A stretch of DNA of 64,000 bases from CAZTPJ01 sp964614515 (lineage in GTDB: Bacteria; Planctomycetota; Phycisphaerae; Phycisphaerales; UBA1924). Where the stretch lies: NCBI GenBank assembly GCA_964614515.1, contig CAZTPJ010000002.1, positions 24,442 through 88,441 of the forward strand. The letters are read 5' to 3'. Shown piece after piece: positions 51,257 through 60,377 of this stretch. Position 1 is the stretch's first letter; every line of letters starts with the position of its first letter. Below the pieces are notes generated by a model. It made no database searches. It worked only from the letters and a program-made list of their open reading frames with translations, and was not told where the DNA came from. The translations under genes were made by a program, and so were the position numbers.

Positions 51257-52435
51257 ATGAACACACCACACGGCCTCTCGCGCTGGCCGCTCGTTCTGAC
51301 GATTCTGGTGTCGGCGATGGTCGCGACGGCCATCGCGGCGCAATCGCCGCAGGCCGCGGGCGAACAGATTGCCGCGCCCGCACATGACGTTGACACGGCC
51401 ATCCGCGAACGCCTTTCGGCCGCGTTTACCGAGCAGGGCCTCGTCGGTCTCTCCGCGGGGATCGTGCGCGAGGGGCGTGTCACGGCGACGATCCACTTCG
51501 GCTTTGAAGACCGCGAGCGCGAGATCCCCTTGACGGATCGATCCATGATCCGCTGGGCATCCATCTCAAAACCCGTCACGGCCATCGCCGCCATGCAACT
51601 CGTTGAACAGGGCAAACTCAATCTGAATCGCGACATTCGCGCGTACCTGCCCGAGTTCCCCGACAAGCAGCACACGATCACGCCTCGCCACCTGCTCTGC
51701 CATCAGGGCGGCATCGTGCATTACACCAACGGCCCGGTGATCCGCACGCGACGAACGTATGACTCTCCCAATCCGTTTGAAGATGTCGTGCTTGCGCTCG
51801 ATGCGTTCAAGGAGTCGCCGCTGGTGTGCGAGCCGGGGGAGAGGTATTCGTACACGACGCATGGGTACATGCTGCTTGCGGCCGTGGTGCAGCGCGCGGG
51901 CGAAGAGCCGTTCATCGAACAGGTACGAGCGAGGATCACCGATCTGCTTGAACTGACGACGCTTCAGCCGGACTATGAATGGCGGCCGGCGCAGCATCGC
52001 GCTGTCGGCTATCGCCGCACGGCCGCGGGCGAGATTCGCCCGAGCGGAAGCGATGATGTGTCGTGGAAACTCGGCGGCGGCGGGTTCATCTCGACGGTCG
52101 GCGACATGGCTGGCCTGGCCGCGGCGCTCGCGCGACGCGATCCTCAACTGCTCAGCGAAGAATCATTCGACGCGATGTGGACACCGCAGGCGACGCGCGA
52201 GGGCACGATGACGAGTTACGGCCTCGGGTTCACCGTCGGTCGTGTCCCCGGCACGGACCTGCTGATGATCGGCCACTCCGGCTCGCAGCAGAAAGCGCGA
52301 ACGCACATGCTCGTCTCGCCGACCACGGGGGATGCGGTGGTGCTGATGTCGAACAGCGAGTGGGCGAGCCTGGCGGGGCTGGCACGGGGGATGTTGCAGG
52401 TGGTGGTTGAGGATTCGCTGGCGGCGACGCCGTAG
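51257..52435 (+). CDS. Exported serine hydrolase (class C beta-lactamase family)
   Basis: The 392-residue protein has a signal peptide ending AIAAQ. The catalytic SxxK is SISK in RWASISKPVTAIAAM, the second motif region is YSYTTHGYMLLAAV, and the third is GHSG in LMIGHSGSQQ. This fold includes esterases and D-aminopeptidases as well as beta-lactamases. No known substrate is indicated by context. The ATG at 51257 has no clear Shine-Dalgarno. Confidence 0.85.
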   Translation: MNTPHGLSRWPLVLTILVSAMVATAIAAQSPQAAGEQIAAPAHDVDTAIRERLSAAFTEQGLVGLSAGIVREGRVTATIHFGFEDREREIPLTDRSMIRWASISKPVTAIAAMQLVEQGKLNLNRDIRAYLPEFPDKQHTITPRHLLCHQGGIVHYTNGPVIRTRRTYDSPNPFEDVVLALDAFKESPLVCEPGERYSYTTHGYMLLAAVVQRAGEEPFIEQVRARITDLLELTTLQPDYEWRPAQHRAVGYRRTAAGEIRPSGSDDVSWKLGGGGFISTVGDMAGLAAALARRDPQLLSEESFDAMWTPQATREGTMTSYGLGFTVGRVPGTDLLMIGHSGSQQKARTHMLVSPTTGDAVVLMSNSEWASLAGLARGMLQVVVEDSLAATP

Positions 52436-52457
52436 TCGTGGCGCGGGGCGACACACG

Positions 52458-52524
52458 ATGGGTCGAATGGGCCACATGCGTCCAATGTAACGCATGAGAC
52501 GTATCCGACTCATCTGACCCATCG
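52458..52524. terminator. Period-9 degenerate repeat array between convergent genes
   Basis: Seven full units and a partial unit fit ATGNGNCNN with period nine: atgggtcga, atgggccac, atgcgtcca, atgtaacgc, atgagacgt, atccgactc, atctgaccc. The ends (ATGGGTC and GACCCAT) are inverted repeats. It separates the serine hydrolase (+) from the M28 peptidase (-) and resembles the elements at 11249 and 39919. Confidence 0.6.
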
Positions 52525-52538
52525 CAGCGAGTTCGCCC

Positions 52539-53645
52539 TCACGGCTCCTTCGCCGGCTCCGCGATGGCGTGGACCGCCCCGGTCAACCCCTTCACCACGC
52601 CCGCGAATCGCTCCGCGTCGATTGTGTCGATAGTGTCCGTCGCGCGGTGATAATGCGGACTGCGAAACTCGGCGGTATCGCTGATGATGACGGCCGGGGC
52701 GTCGAGCCAGATCAGAAACGGCGCATGATCCGACCGCAGGATGACCGGCAGCGCCACGGGCAGGAAGTCCGCGACGACGGTCTTGAGCCCCGGCGAGGCC
52801 GCGAGCATCTCGCGATTGAGTCGCTGGCTGAACTCGCGATGCTTTGCGATTCCCGCGATGCCGATGAAGTCCGCGACCGTCGGCGGGTCAAACACCCCCG
52901 GCACAGGCCGTAGCGGCGACCGCTGGCTGTCCGGCTCATCGCTGAAAAAACCGAGCATGTCCACGGCCGCCATGCCGATGATCTTCTCCTTCCCGGCATC
53001 CACGTCGGGTTTGATCGATCGCGCGTAGACGGTCGAACCGATCAACCCGACCTCTTCGAGGTTGAAGAACATCAGGCGCACCGTCCGCCGCATCGGTTTG
53101 TCGTGCAGGATGCGGGCCATTTCCAGCACGGCCGCGATGCCCGTGCCATTGTCATCCGCGCCGGGCGAACCCACGACCGCATCAAGATGACACCCGATGA
53201 TGATGACCTCGCCGGGCAGGTCCGTTCCGGGCAGATCGACCCAGACATTGCGAAAGATCGGCGCGGGGGCATCGGGCTGTGTATCGGCGGGCGCTTCGGG
53301 TTGTGCATCGTTTGGCGCATCGGGTGGCTCTTCGACGTTCGGGCGGCGTGGACGGACACGCGGGTCATACCGCAATTGCTGCGTCCGCGGCTCGAGTCCG
53401 AGTTCGCGAAGGCGCGCGATCACAAGTTCCTCGGTGGCGACCAGGCCCGCCTGATCCTCGGCATCACCGCGCGCTGCACGGCGAGTCGGAATCTCGGCCA
53501 ATGATGACATCAGGCGTGCAACCTGCACCTGCTCCGCAGGACGAACGGCCGGTTCATCATGCACGCGCCACAGCGCGGTGGTCGCCGTCGGCACTGCACA
53601 CGCGAAGGCGATCACCACGGCCATGCGCTTCCATCGCGGGTTCAT
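52539..53645 (-). CDS. M28-family metallopeptidase, membrane-anchored or exported
   Basis: The 368-residue protein has a hydrophobic N-terminus (VVIAFACAVPTATTAL). A proline/alanine/aspartate-rich linker near residues 103-128 has an irregular DAPxDAQPEAP-like repeat. The two-zinc peptidase fold follows, with GCHLDAV, GADDNGTG, FNLEEVGL, DMLGFF and a HYHRATDT histidine. Members are aminopeptidases or glutaminyl cyclase-like. It is coupled (ATGA) to the ROK kinase upstream. Confidence 0.87.
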   Translation of the reverse strand: MNPRWKRMAVVIAFACAVPTATTALWRVHDEPAVRPAEQVQVARLMSSLAEIPTRRAARGDAEDQAGLVATEELVIARLRELGLEPRTQQLRYDPRVRPRRPNVEEPPDAPNDAQPEAPADTQPDAPAPIFRNVWVDLPGTDLPGEVIIIGCHLDAVVGSPGADDNGTGIAAVLEMARILHDKPMRRTVRLMFFNLEEVGLIGSTVYARSIKPDVDAGKEKIIGMAAVDMLGFFSDEPDSQRSPLRPVPGVFDPPTVADFIGIAGIAKHREFSQRLNREMLAASPGLKTVVADFLPVALPVILRSDHAPFLIWLDAPAVIISDTAEFRSPHYHRATDTIDTIDAERFAGVVKGLTGAVHAIAEPAKEP

Positions 53646-54622
53646 GTGCCCTCCCGTTCGCCGCCGAGACTGAGCCGATCTCGCGCGAGCATGGCCGCGC
53701 CGACCACGCCGGCGACCTCTTCGAGTTCGCTCGCGACGATCTTCACGCCGCGCAGCAGATCAGGAAAGACAAACCGCCGCACGCTTTCCTTCACGCGCTT
53801 GACCAGCGGCTGACCAAGCGATTCCGTCAGTCCCCCCCCCAGCACGACGCGCTCAAGCGAGAGCAGCGTCACGGCGTTGGCGATGGCGATGCCCAGCAGG
53901 TCGGCCGCGGAATCCACGACTTCAACCGTCAGCGGGTCATCGCGCTTATACGCCTCGGCGATGGCTTTGGAGCGAATATCGTCCAGGTCGCCCCCGCTGA
54001 ATTCGACCAGCAGCGAGGGCTGATTCGAGCGGATCAATCGAACAAGGCGATCGACGATGGCCGTGCGCGAGCAGTTGTGCTCGAGCGATCGCGAACCGGG
54101 CGGGTGATTGGGCATGAGGATGGTGTGTCCGATTTCGCCGGCGGTGTTGTGCTTGCCGTAATAGAGTCGCCCATCGAGGATGAGCGCCCCGCCGATGCCG
54201 GTGCCGATCCAGACGCCGAGGATGTGCGTGTCGCCCTTTGCGGCGCCCGCGATGAACTCGCCGTAGAGCGCGACGTTGACATCATTGTCCACATACACGG
54301 GCACGCCGACGCGCTTTGACAACTCGTCGGCCAGGGCGACATCGTTCCAACGCAGGTTCACCGCTTCGATCACCACGCCATCCGCGCCGATCACGCCCGG
54401 CGCGCCGATGCCGACGCCTGCGATCGACGCACGATCCACGTTGGATTCAGCACACGCCGCCTCGACCGCGCCGGCCATTCGTTCCAGCACCGCCTCGAAC
54501 CCTTCGCCGGCCTTGGTCTTTCGCTTGACCGACGCCAGCGCACGCCCATCGTGCGACACCACGCCCACTTGCATGTTGGTGCCCCCGAGGTCAATCCCGA
54601 TCATGTGCCGCGCGGTCGTCAT
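53642..54622 (-). CDS. ROK family glucokinase-like protein
   Basis: The 326-residue protein has GGAG seven bases before the ATG at 54622. The motifs are IGIDLGGTNMQVGVVSH, VPVYVDNDVNVALYGEF with the catalytic Asp, GTGIGGALILDG and AGEIGHTIL. The glucose-contacting histidine is present, unlike in the copy at 38960, but the zinc cysteines are again missing. It probably phosphorylates glucose or a related sugar. A nine-C tract (53832-53840) falls in the GGG of GGGLTES. It overlaps the M28 peptidase start by four bases. Confidence 0.88.
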   Translation of the reverse strand: MTTARHMIGIDLGGTNMQVGVVSHDGRALASVKRKTKAGEGFEAVLERMAGAVEAACAESNVDRASIAGVGIGAPGVIGADGVVIEAVNLRWNDVALADELSKRVGVPVYVDNDVNVALYGEFIAGAAKGDTHILGVWIGTGIGGALILDGRLYYGKHNTAGEIGHTILMPNHPPGSRSLEHNCSRTAIVDRLVRLIRSNQPSLLVEFSGGDLDDIRSKAIAEAYKRDDPLTVEVVDSAADLLGIAIANAVTLLSLERVVLGGGLTESLGQPLVKRVKESVRRFVFPDLLRGVKIVASELEEVAGVVGAAMLARDRLSLGGEREGT

Positions 54623-54722
54623 GGCGAATCTCCGCCCGGAGTGTAGAACGCTCCGGTCGCGATCACGACCCCACCGCCTATCATCCAGCCGTCCCACAAC
54701 GCGGGACATGGGAGAATTCACC

Positions 54723-56909
54723 GTGACAACTCGACGCGATTGTGTCCTGCTGGGCGGCCTGCTGGGCGCCGTGACGATGACCTTCGCCGCGTGCGCGATC
54801 TATGTGCCCGTTGACGCGCAGCCGGGGGCGGCCGCCGCGAAACTGACCTATCCCGAGGCGCGACGCGAGGCCGTGGTGGATACATACCACGGCACGCAGG
54901 TCGCCGATCCGTACCGCTGGCTTGAGAATCCCGATGCGCCCGAATCGCGAACGTGGATCGACGCGCAGAACGCCATCACGCAGGCGTGGCTCGCCGAGGT
55001 GCCCCAGCGCGAGGAGATCAAGGAGCGTCTGACCGAACTGCTCAACTACGAACGCTTCACCGCGCCCTTCAACGAGGGCGGACGCTATTTCTACTCGCGT
55101 AACACAGGGCTTCAGAATCAGAACGTCCTCTATCTGGCCGACGGCCTCGATGCCGAGCCGCGCGAACTGATCGATCCCAACACGTTTTCGGCGGATGGGA
55201 CCGTGGCCGTCTCAGGATACTCCGCGAGTCGTAGCGGCAAACTCATCTCGTACAACGTCTCCGATGGCGGCTCGGACTGGGTCAAGATCCGCGTGCGCAA
55301 CGTCGAGACCGGCGAAGACCTGCCCGATGTCATCGAATGGGTCAAGGGCGGCGGCGCCGCGTGGACGGATGACTCCAAGGGCTTCTTCTACAGCCGATAC
55401 CCGGCCGCGCCTCCAGGACAGGAACTTCAGGCCGCCAACGAACATCGCAAGGTGTATTACCACACGCTCGGCACGCCGCAGAGCGAGGATGAGTTGATCT
55501 ATGAACGGCCGGACAAGCCGCGCTGGTCGCCGTTTGGCTTCCCCACCGAAGATGGACGGTATCTCATCATTGGCGTGTGGGAGGGCTTCGATCGCAATGC
55601 GTTGTTCTATCGCGATCTGAACGACGCGAGCGCGCCGGTGATCGAACTGCTTCCCGACTGGGATGCGCAGTACAGCTTCCTCGGCAACGAGGGCAGCGTG
55701 TTCTACATCATGACCACCAACGATGCTCCCAACTGGCGCATCATCGCCATCGACGTTGACAACCCCGCGAAGGAAAACTGGCGCGAAGTCGTCGCCGAAG
55801 CGACCGAGACGATCCAGAACGCGAGTTTCATCGGTGGTCGCCTCGTCCTCTCATACCTCCGCGACGCCAAGACCGTCGTCAAGGTCTTTGAGCCTTCCGG
55901 CGAGTTTGTTCGCGACGTGAACCTGCCGGGCATCGGCACGGCCTCGGGATTCGGCGGCCGTCAGGATGACCCCGAAACCTTCTACACCTTCACCGGCTTC
56001 ACCGACCCCCCCACCATCTATCGCTACGACGTGGCCACCGGCGAATCGACGCTGTTTCGACGACCGGATGTCAAGTTTGACCCTGACGCCTATGAGACCA
56101 AGCAGGTCTTCTACACGAGCAAGGATGGCACGCGCGTGCCCATGTTCATCGTTCACAAGAAGGGCCTGAGCCTCACGGGCGACAACCCGACGCTGCTGTA
56201 TGGCTATGGCGGGTTCAACATCTCGCTCACGCCGGGCTTCAGCACATCGCGCCTGATATGGATGGAAATGGGCGGGGTGTATGCCGTGCCGAACATCCGC
56301 GGCGGCGGCGAGTATGGCAAGGCCTGGCACTTTGCAGGAACAAAGACGACCAAGCAGAACGTGTTTGATGACTTCATCGCGGCCGCGGAGTGGCTCCAGG
56401 CCAATGGATACACGCGCCCGGATCGCCTGGCGATTCAGGGCGGGAGCAACGGCGGATTGCTTGTTGCGGCGTGCATGATTCAGCGTCCGAAACTCTTCGG
56501 CGCGGTGCTGTGCAGCGTCGGCGTGCTGGACATGCTCCGCTATCACACCTGGACCGTGGGCAAGGCGTGGGCCAGCGACTACGGCACGGTGGATGATCCG
56601 GCGGAGTTCCGCGCGCTGCTCGCCTATTCACCCTTGCACAACCTGAAGAAGGGCGAGTGCTACCCCGCCACGATGATCCTCACCGGCGATCACGACGATC
56701 GCGTGGTCCCCGCGCACTCGTTCAAGTTCGGCGCTGCGCTCCAGTACGCCCAGGGGTGTGACAATCCCACGCTCGTTCGGATCGAGACTCGTGCCGGCCA
56801 CGGCGCGGGACGACCGCTGTGGATGACCATCGAGCAGATCGCCGATGAATACGCCTTCCTCATCCGTTCGCTGAAGATGAAGCCCGGCTCGTCCGTCGCC
56901 GATCAATGA
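54723..56909 (+). CDS. Prolyl oligopeptidase (S9A), exported
   Basis: I chose the GTG at 54723 because GGGAG lies eight bases upstream. The ATG at 54708 is an alternative. The 728-residue protein has a signal peptide of about 30 residues, a seven-bladed propeller (LTYPEARREAVVDTYHG, then DPYRWLENPDAPESRTW) and a catalytic domain. The domain holds GGSNGGLL (Ser), GDHDDRVVP (Asp) and RAGHGAGRP (His). It cleaves after proline in peptides, probably outside the cytoplasm. It is separated by 71 bases from the signal peptidase gene on the same strand. Confidence 0.93.
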   Translation: MTTRRDCVLLGGLLGAVTMTFAACAIYVPVDAQPGAAAAKLTYPEARREAVVDTYHGTQVADPYRWLENPDAPESRTWIDAQNAITQAWLAEVPQREEIKERLTELLNYERFTAPFNEGGRYFYSRNTGLQNQNVLYLADGLDAEPRELIDPNTFSADGTVAVSGYSASRSGKLISYNVSDGGSDWVKIRVRNVETGEDLPDVIEWVKGGGAAWTDDSKGFFYSRYPAAPPGQELQAANEHRKVYYHTLGTPQSEDELIYERPDKPRWSPFGFPTEDGRYLIIGVWEGFDRNALFYRDLNDASAPVIELLPDWDAQYSFLGNEGSVFYIMTTNDAPNWRIIAIDVDNPAKENWREVVAEATETIQNASFIGGRLVLSYLRDAKTVVKVFEPSGEFVRDVNLPGIGTASGFGGRQDDPETFYTFTGFTDPPTIYRYDVATGESTLFRRPDVKFDPDAYETKQVFYTSKDGTRVPMFIVHKKGLSLTGDNPTLLYGYGGFNISLTPGFSTSRLIWMEMGGVYAVPNIRGGGEYGKAWHFAGTKTTKQNVFDDFIAAAEWLQANGYTRPDRLAIQGGSNGGLLVAACMIQRPKLFGAVLCSVGVLDMLRYHTWTVGKAWASDYGTVDDPAEFRALLAYSPLHNLKKGECYPATMILTGDHDDRVVPAHSFKFGAALQYAQGCDNPTLVRIETRAGHGAGRPLWMTIEQIADEYAFLIRSLKMKPGSSVADQ

Positions 56910-56980
56910 TCCGTGTCAGCCACGCTTCGAGCAGCACCTGACCAGCGAAACCCGGCCGTCCATCACCTTCGAGGACTTTC

Positions 56981-58672
56981 GTGAGCGATCCATCCCAGAA
57001 GCATCAGGACAAAGGCTCCGTGAAGGAGACGCTCATTTCGATCACGATCGCGCTGGTCGTCGCGTTCGTGTTTCGGGCGTTCGTGATCGAGGCGTTTGTG
57101 ATTCCCACCGGCTCGATGGCGCCGACGCTGATGGGCCAGCACATGCGGTTCCGCTCGCCGCAGACGGGGTATGAGTGGCCGGTCAATCCGTGGCGCGATG
57201 TTCAACTGGCGAACGGCTCGTCCGCGCCCGCCCGCGTGCAGACGAACATCGAAGTGACAGACCCGATGAGCGGCGCATCGATCTCGCGCGACGCCGAGCC
57301 GCTGCGCAGCGGGGATCGCATCCTCGTCATCAAGTACCTCGCCGGCATCTTCGTGCCCCAGCGATTCGATTGCTTCGTCTTCAAGGCCCCGCACGAGCCG
57401 CAGATCAACTATATCAAACGACTCCTCGGCCTGCCCGGCGAGCAGATCGCGCTGATCGACGGCGACGTGTTCGTTCGCGACGCCGATCCCGCCGACGCCA
57501 CCGCAAGCGCGGAGGATGTCTGGTCGCTGCCTGATTGGCGCATCGCGCGAAAGCCCGATCGCGTGCAGATGGCCGTGTGGCAGGACGTGTTTTCCAGCGA
57601 GTACCAGCCGCTGCAACCGGTGCGTGATGATCGCGCGTGGTTTCGGTCGCCGTGGGTCGGCGCGGACGGTTCGTGGCAGATTGACGGCCGTCGGTCGTAT
57701 CGACTCGACGGTGGCGGGCGCGGCGTCCTGAAGTGGGATGCCGAGCGTTGGCCGATCGGCGATCGATACCCATACAACGAGACGGACAACGCCCGCGGGG
57801 CGCGACTGCGCTCCGCCGCACCGGGCGAGTTCACCCCCTTTCCCATCAACAACGCAACAATCGTCTTCCCGGTCGCGGATCTGCGAATGGCCGTGGGTGT
57901 GCAGCCCGAGCGCGACGGCGGCTTTGTCGCGGCGACCATTGAGGCGCGCGGACACGAGTTTCGCGGCGTGATCGAAGGCGAGACGTGCCGCGTGCAGATG
58001 CGGCCGATGCCCCGTGGCGAAGTTGACACGCCGTGGGTGACGCTCGGTCAGGGCGCCATCGCCCCACTTCGCGCCGGTCGCGTCACCAACATCGAGTTCT
58101 GGCATGTGGATCAGTCGCTGACGCTCCGAATCGACGGCTACATCGTCGCGCACGGCGAGTACAACTGGACGCCGCAGGAACGCATCGCCCATGCCACCTC
58201 GCGCAGCATCGAGTGGATGATGCGGGAAGAGGCCAGCACCGGCCGCAACGTCTTCGGCCAGACCCGGGTGTACGCGCCGGGCCTCGCCCGCCCGCGGTGG
58301 GAGTTCGACGTGGGCGCAGTCACGCTGCATCGCGTGAGCATCGCTCGCGATGTTCACTATCAACCGACCAACGCACGCGGCGATGTCCTGCTCGCGGCGC
58401 ACCCCACACGCACCCCGCGCCTGACCTCCCGACGCGACGGCCCCGATGCGTTCGACCAGTTCTTCGCCTGCGGCGACAACAGCCCGGCCAGTTCGGACTC
58501 GCGCATGTGGGATGTCGTCGATCCGTGGGTCGGCCGTGACATCGACACGACCGTTGGCATCGTCCCGCAGCGGCTGGTCATCGGCAAGGCCTTTGGCGTG
58601 TATTTCCCGTCGCTGCTGCGCAGCCGTCCGGTGCCGATGGTCGATTTCGGCCGCGTGCGATGGATCTGGTGA
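56981..58672 (+). CDS. lepB: Signal peptidase I with a large insert
   Basis: The 563-residue protein starts at a GTG with GAGG six bases upstream. One membrane anchor (residues 17-40) precedes the catalytic serine (PTGSMAPTL, Ser45). The lysine is in INYIKRLLGLPGEQI (Lys146) and box E is FACGDNSPASSDSR near 495-508. Between the lysine region and box E there are about 300 extra residues with a beta-sandwich-like segment (VTNIEFWHVDQSLTLRIDG). Typical bacterial enzymes are 250-330 residues. The insert is known from memory in planctomycete signal peptidases. It removes signal peptides from exported proteins, of which this window encodes many. Confidence 0.92.
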   Translation: MSDPSQKHQDKGSVKETLISITIALVVAFVFRAFVIEAFVIPTGSMAPTLMGQHMRFRSPQTGYEWPVNPWRDVQLANGSSAPARVQTNIEVTDPMSGASISRDAEPLRSGDRILVIKYLAGIFVPQRFDCFVFKAPHEPQINYIKRLLGLPGEQIALIDGDVFVRDADPADATASAEDVWSLPDWRIARKPDRVQMAVWQDVFSSEYQPLQPVRDDRAWFRSPWVGADGSWQIDGRRSYRLDGGGRGVLKWDAERWPIGDRYPYNETDNARGARLRSAAPGEFTPFPINNATIVFPVADLRMAVGVQPERDGGFVAATIEARGHEFRGVIEGETCRVQMRPMPRGEVDTPWVTLGQGAIAPLRAGRVTNIEFWHVDQSLTLRIDGYIVAHGEYNWTPQERIAHATSRSIEWMMREEASTGRNVFGQTRVYAPGLARPRWEFDVGAVTLHRVSIARDVHYQPTNARGDVLLAAHPTRTPRLTSRRDGPDAFDQFFACGDNSPASSDSRMWDVVDPWVGRDIDTTVGIVPQRLVIGKAFGVYFPSLLRSRPVPMVDFGRVRWIW

Positions 58673-58678
58673 CGGCAT

Positions 58679-59611
58679 TCAGTTCCGTCGCGCCGCGATC
58701 ACACGCGGCAGACTCTCCACATCGCGAAGCACGCGAACATCGGTCAGCAGATCATTCGCCGCGGCCATCGCCGCCGTCTGGCTCGCCGTGGACGCCGCGA
58801 CTTCGATCAGCAGCATCCCGCCGGTTCGCAGCAGCGCCGGCGCCTCCGCAAGCAGCGGGCGAACGAAATCAAGCCCATCCTTCCCGCCGCGCAGCGCCTG
58901 CGTCGGTTCGTGATCTTTCACATTGGCTTCGACCACGGCCCATTCGTTGTCCGGGATATACGGTGGATTGCTCACGATGGCGTCAACCCCGCGCAGACCC
59001 GCCACGGCCAGGTGGTCGCGCAGCGGCTCAAGCAGATCACCCCGCGCGAAGGTCACGCGGCTTTCCACGCGATGTCGCGCGGCATTGGCCTTCGCCACGG
59101 CCAGCGCTTCTTCCGAAACATCCGTCGCGATCAGCCTCGCCGCACGTAGTCGCACTGCCAGCGCGACCGCGATACACCCGCTGCCCGTGCAGATGTCGGC
59201 GATGAACAGGCCCTCGCCCGGAGCCTCAGCCGCAGGCCCGCTCGCCGCCTCGGCCGAGCGCTGGCTCTGGAGCAGATGTTCAACGATCGTCTCGGTGCTC
59301 GGGCGCGGAATCAGCACGCGCCGATCCACGGCGAAGGGCAACCCGAAGAACCAAGCCTCGCCCGTGAGATACTGAATCGGCTCGTGCGTCAGCGCCCGCG
59401 ACACCAGCGCGCGAAGCGCCTCGCGCTCCTGCGCCGACGCCGGACGATCAACCTCCATGTACAGCCGAAGCCGTTCGCATCGCAACACATGTGACAGGAG
59501 AATCTCGGCCGACAATCGCGGCGAATCAATCCCGCGCTGCTCAAACGCCTCGGTCATCCACCCCAGCAGGCGTCGAGTCGTCCAAGATTGCTGATCCTGC
59601 GCTGGCTGCAC
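58679..59611 (-). CDS. prmC: Peptide chain release factor glutamine methyltransferase
   Basis: PrmC methylates the GGQ glutamine of RF1/RF2. The 310-residue protein (from the GTG at 59611) has an N-terminal helical domain (LGWMTEAFEQRGIDSPRLSA), VLIPRPSTETIVEHLL, the SAM loop ADICTGSGCIAVALAV and the NPPY active site in IVSNPPYIPDNEW. The frame is open as far as 59929, but that covers the promoter region of tlpA. GTG at 59650 is an alternative start. It converges on lepB with a gap of six bases. Confidence 0.92.
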   Translation of the reverse strand: MQPAQDQQSWTTRRLLGWMTEAFEQRGIDSPRLSAEILLSHVLRCERLRLYMEVDRPASAQEREALRALVSRALTHEPIQYLTGEAWFFGLPFAVDRRVLIPRPSTETIVEHLLQSQRSAEAASGPAAEAPGEGLFIADICTGSGCIAVALAVRLRAARLIATDVSEEALAVAKANAARHRVESRVTFARGDLLEPLRDHLAVAGLRGVDAIVSNPPYIPDNEWAVVEANVKDHEPTQALRGGKDGLDFVRPLLAEAPALLRTGGMLLIEVAASTASQTAAMAAANDLLTDVRVLRDVESLPRVIAARRN

Positions 59612-59753
59612 GGGCAAGGTTAGCCGTGTGCAAACGGGCGGCGGGCACACCAACACGTAACCCCGAACTATGCCGGAATGCCCAGGCGGCTGCATCCTGT
59701 GAAGGGGTAAGACGGGTTTTCCGGCCGGACGCAACGCGGCGCGGGTTTTCCCG

Positions 59754-59759
59754 TATAAT
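59754..59759 (+). promoter_or_regulatory. Perfect -10 element upstream of the TlpA-like gene
   Basis: TATAAT lies 36 bases before the ATG at 59796. The -35 region has no clear match at 16-18 bases upstream. Confidence 0.45.
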
Positions 59760-59795
59760 GTCCACAGGGGAATCCACCCCGCAAGGAGCATGACC

Positions 59796-60317
59796 ATGAA
59801 GCAACTCGTCCTGATCATCGTCCTGATTGGCGCTGTCGCCGCGGGCGCTGTGGCGCTCAAGTACGCAGGCCCCGGCGGCAACAACTCGGGCACGGGTGGG
59901 AACGTGACGCTCACCGAGGGGGCCGTCATTCCCGCCGCGGAGTTTCGACTTGAGGACTATCGCGGCAAGGTTGTCGTAATGGACTTCTGGGCCACATGGT
60001 GCGGGCCGTGCAAATTGGCCATGCCCGGACTCCAGAAACTTCACGAAAAGTACAAGGACCGCGACGTGGTCGTCCTCGGCATGAACTGCTGGGAACGCGG
60101 GGACCCGGTCGGATACATGCGGAGCAACAACTTCACCTACGGTCTGGTCACCGGCGCGGACAACTTCGCGACGCAGTACGGCGTGCGCGGCATCCCGACG
60201 TTCGTCGTCATCGGGGTCGATGGATCCAAGATCCATCAGGCCTCGGGCTTCAGCGCGGAGAACGAGCACGCCCTCGAACAGGCCATCGCAGATCACCTTT
60301 CAGCAAACGGCAAGTAA
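59796..60317 (+). CDS. TlpA-like thiol-disulfide oxidoreductase, membrane-anchored
   Basis: The 173-residue protein has AAGGAG seven bases before the ATG at 59796. An uncleaved or lipid-free N-terminal anchor (LVLIIVLIGAVAAGAVAL) precedes a thioredoxin fold with WATWCGPCKLAMP and GVRGIPTFVVIGVDG (cis-Pro). It would reduce or oxidise disulfides in the periplasm, for example in cytochrome c maturation. The downstream hairpin at 60341 terminates the transcript. Confidence 0.9.
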   Translation: MKQLVLIIVLIGAVAAGAVALKYAGPGGNNSGTGGNVTLTEGAVIPAAEFRLEDYRGKVVVMDFWATWCGPCKLAMPGLQKLHEKYKDRDVVVLGMNCWERGDPVGYMRSNNFTYGLVTGADNFATQYGVRGIPTFVVIGVDGSKIHQASGFSAENEHALEQAIADHLSANGK

Positions 60318-60340
60318 ACGTCGCGCCGCAACGCAACTCA

Positions 60341-60377
60341 AACGACGATCCGCCACGGCGGGTCGTCGTTGTTCTTT
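60341..60377. terminator. Strong hairpin terminator between convergent genes
   Basis: AACGACGATCCGC at 60341-60353 pairs with the complementary GCGGGTCGTCGTT ending at 60370, with one G-T pair and a four-base loop. GTTCTTT follows. It ends the tlpA-like transcript and the HIT gene on the opposite strand. Confidence 0.75.

Noticed and set aside
3824..53840. Runs of eight or nine G or C inside genes (for example 3824, 10648, 14867, 37194, 39386, 53832) as phase-variation switches
   Set aside because: Assuming about 32 percent each of G and C (not computed for the window), a rough estimate gives about ten runs of eight or more by chance, and I counted about thirteen. No gene shows a broken frame at such a run. 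The absence of runs of ten or more is mildly curious only.
59612..59929. N-terminal extension of prmC
   Set aside because: The extension lacks PrmC features and crosses the TATAAT and the start of the TlpA-like gene.
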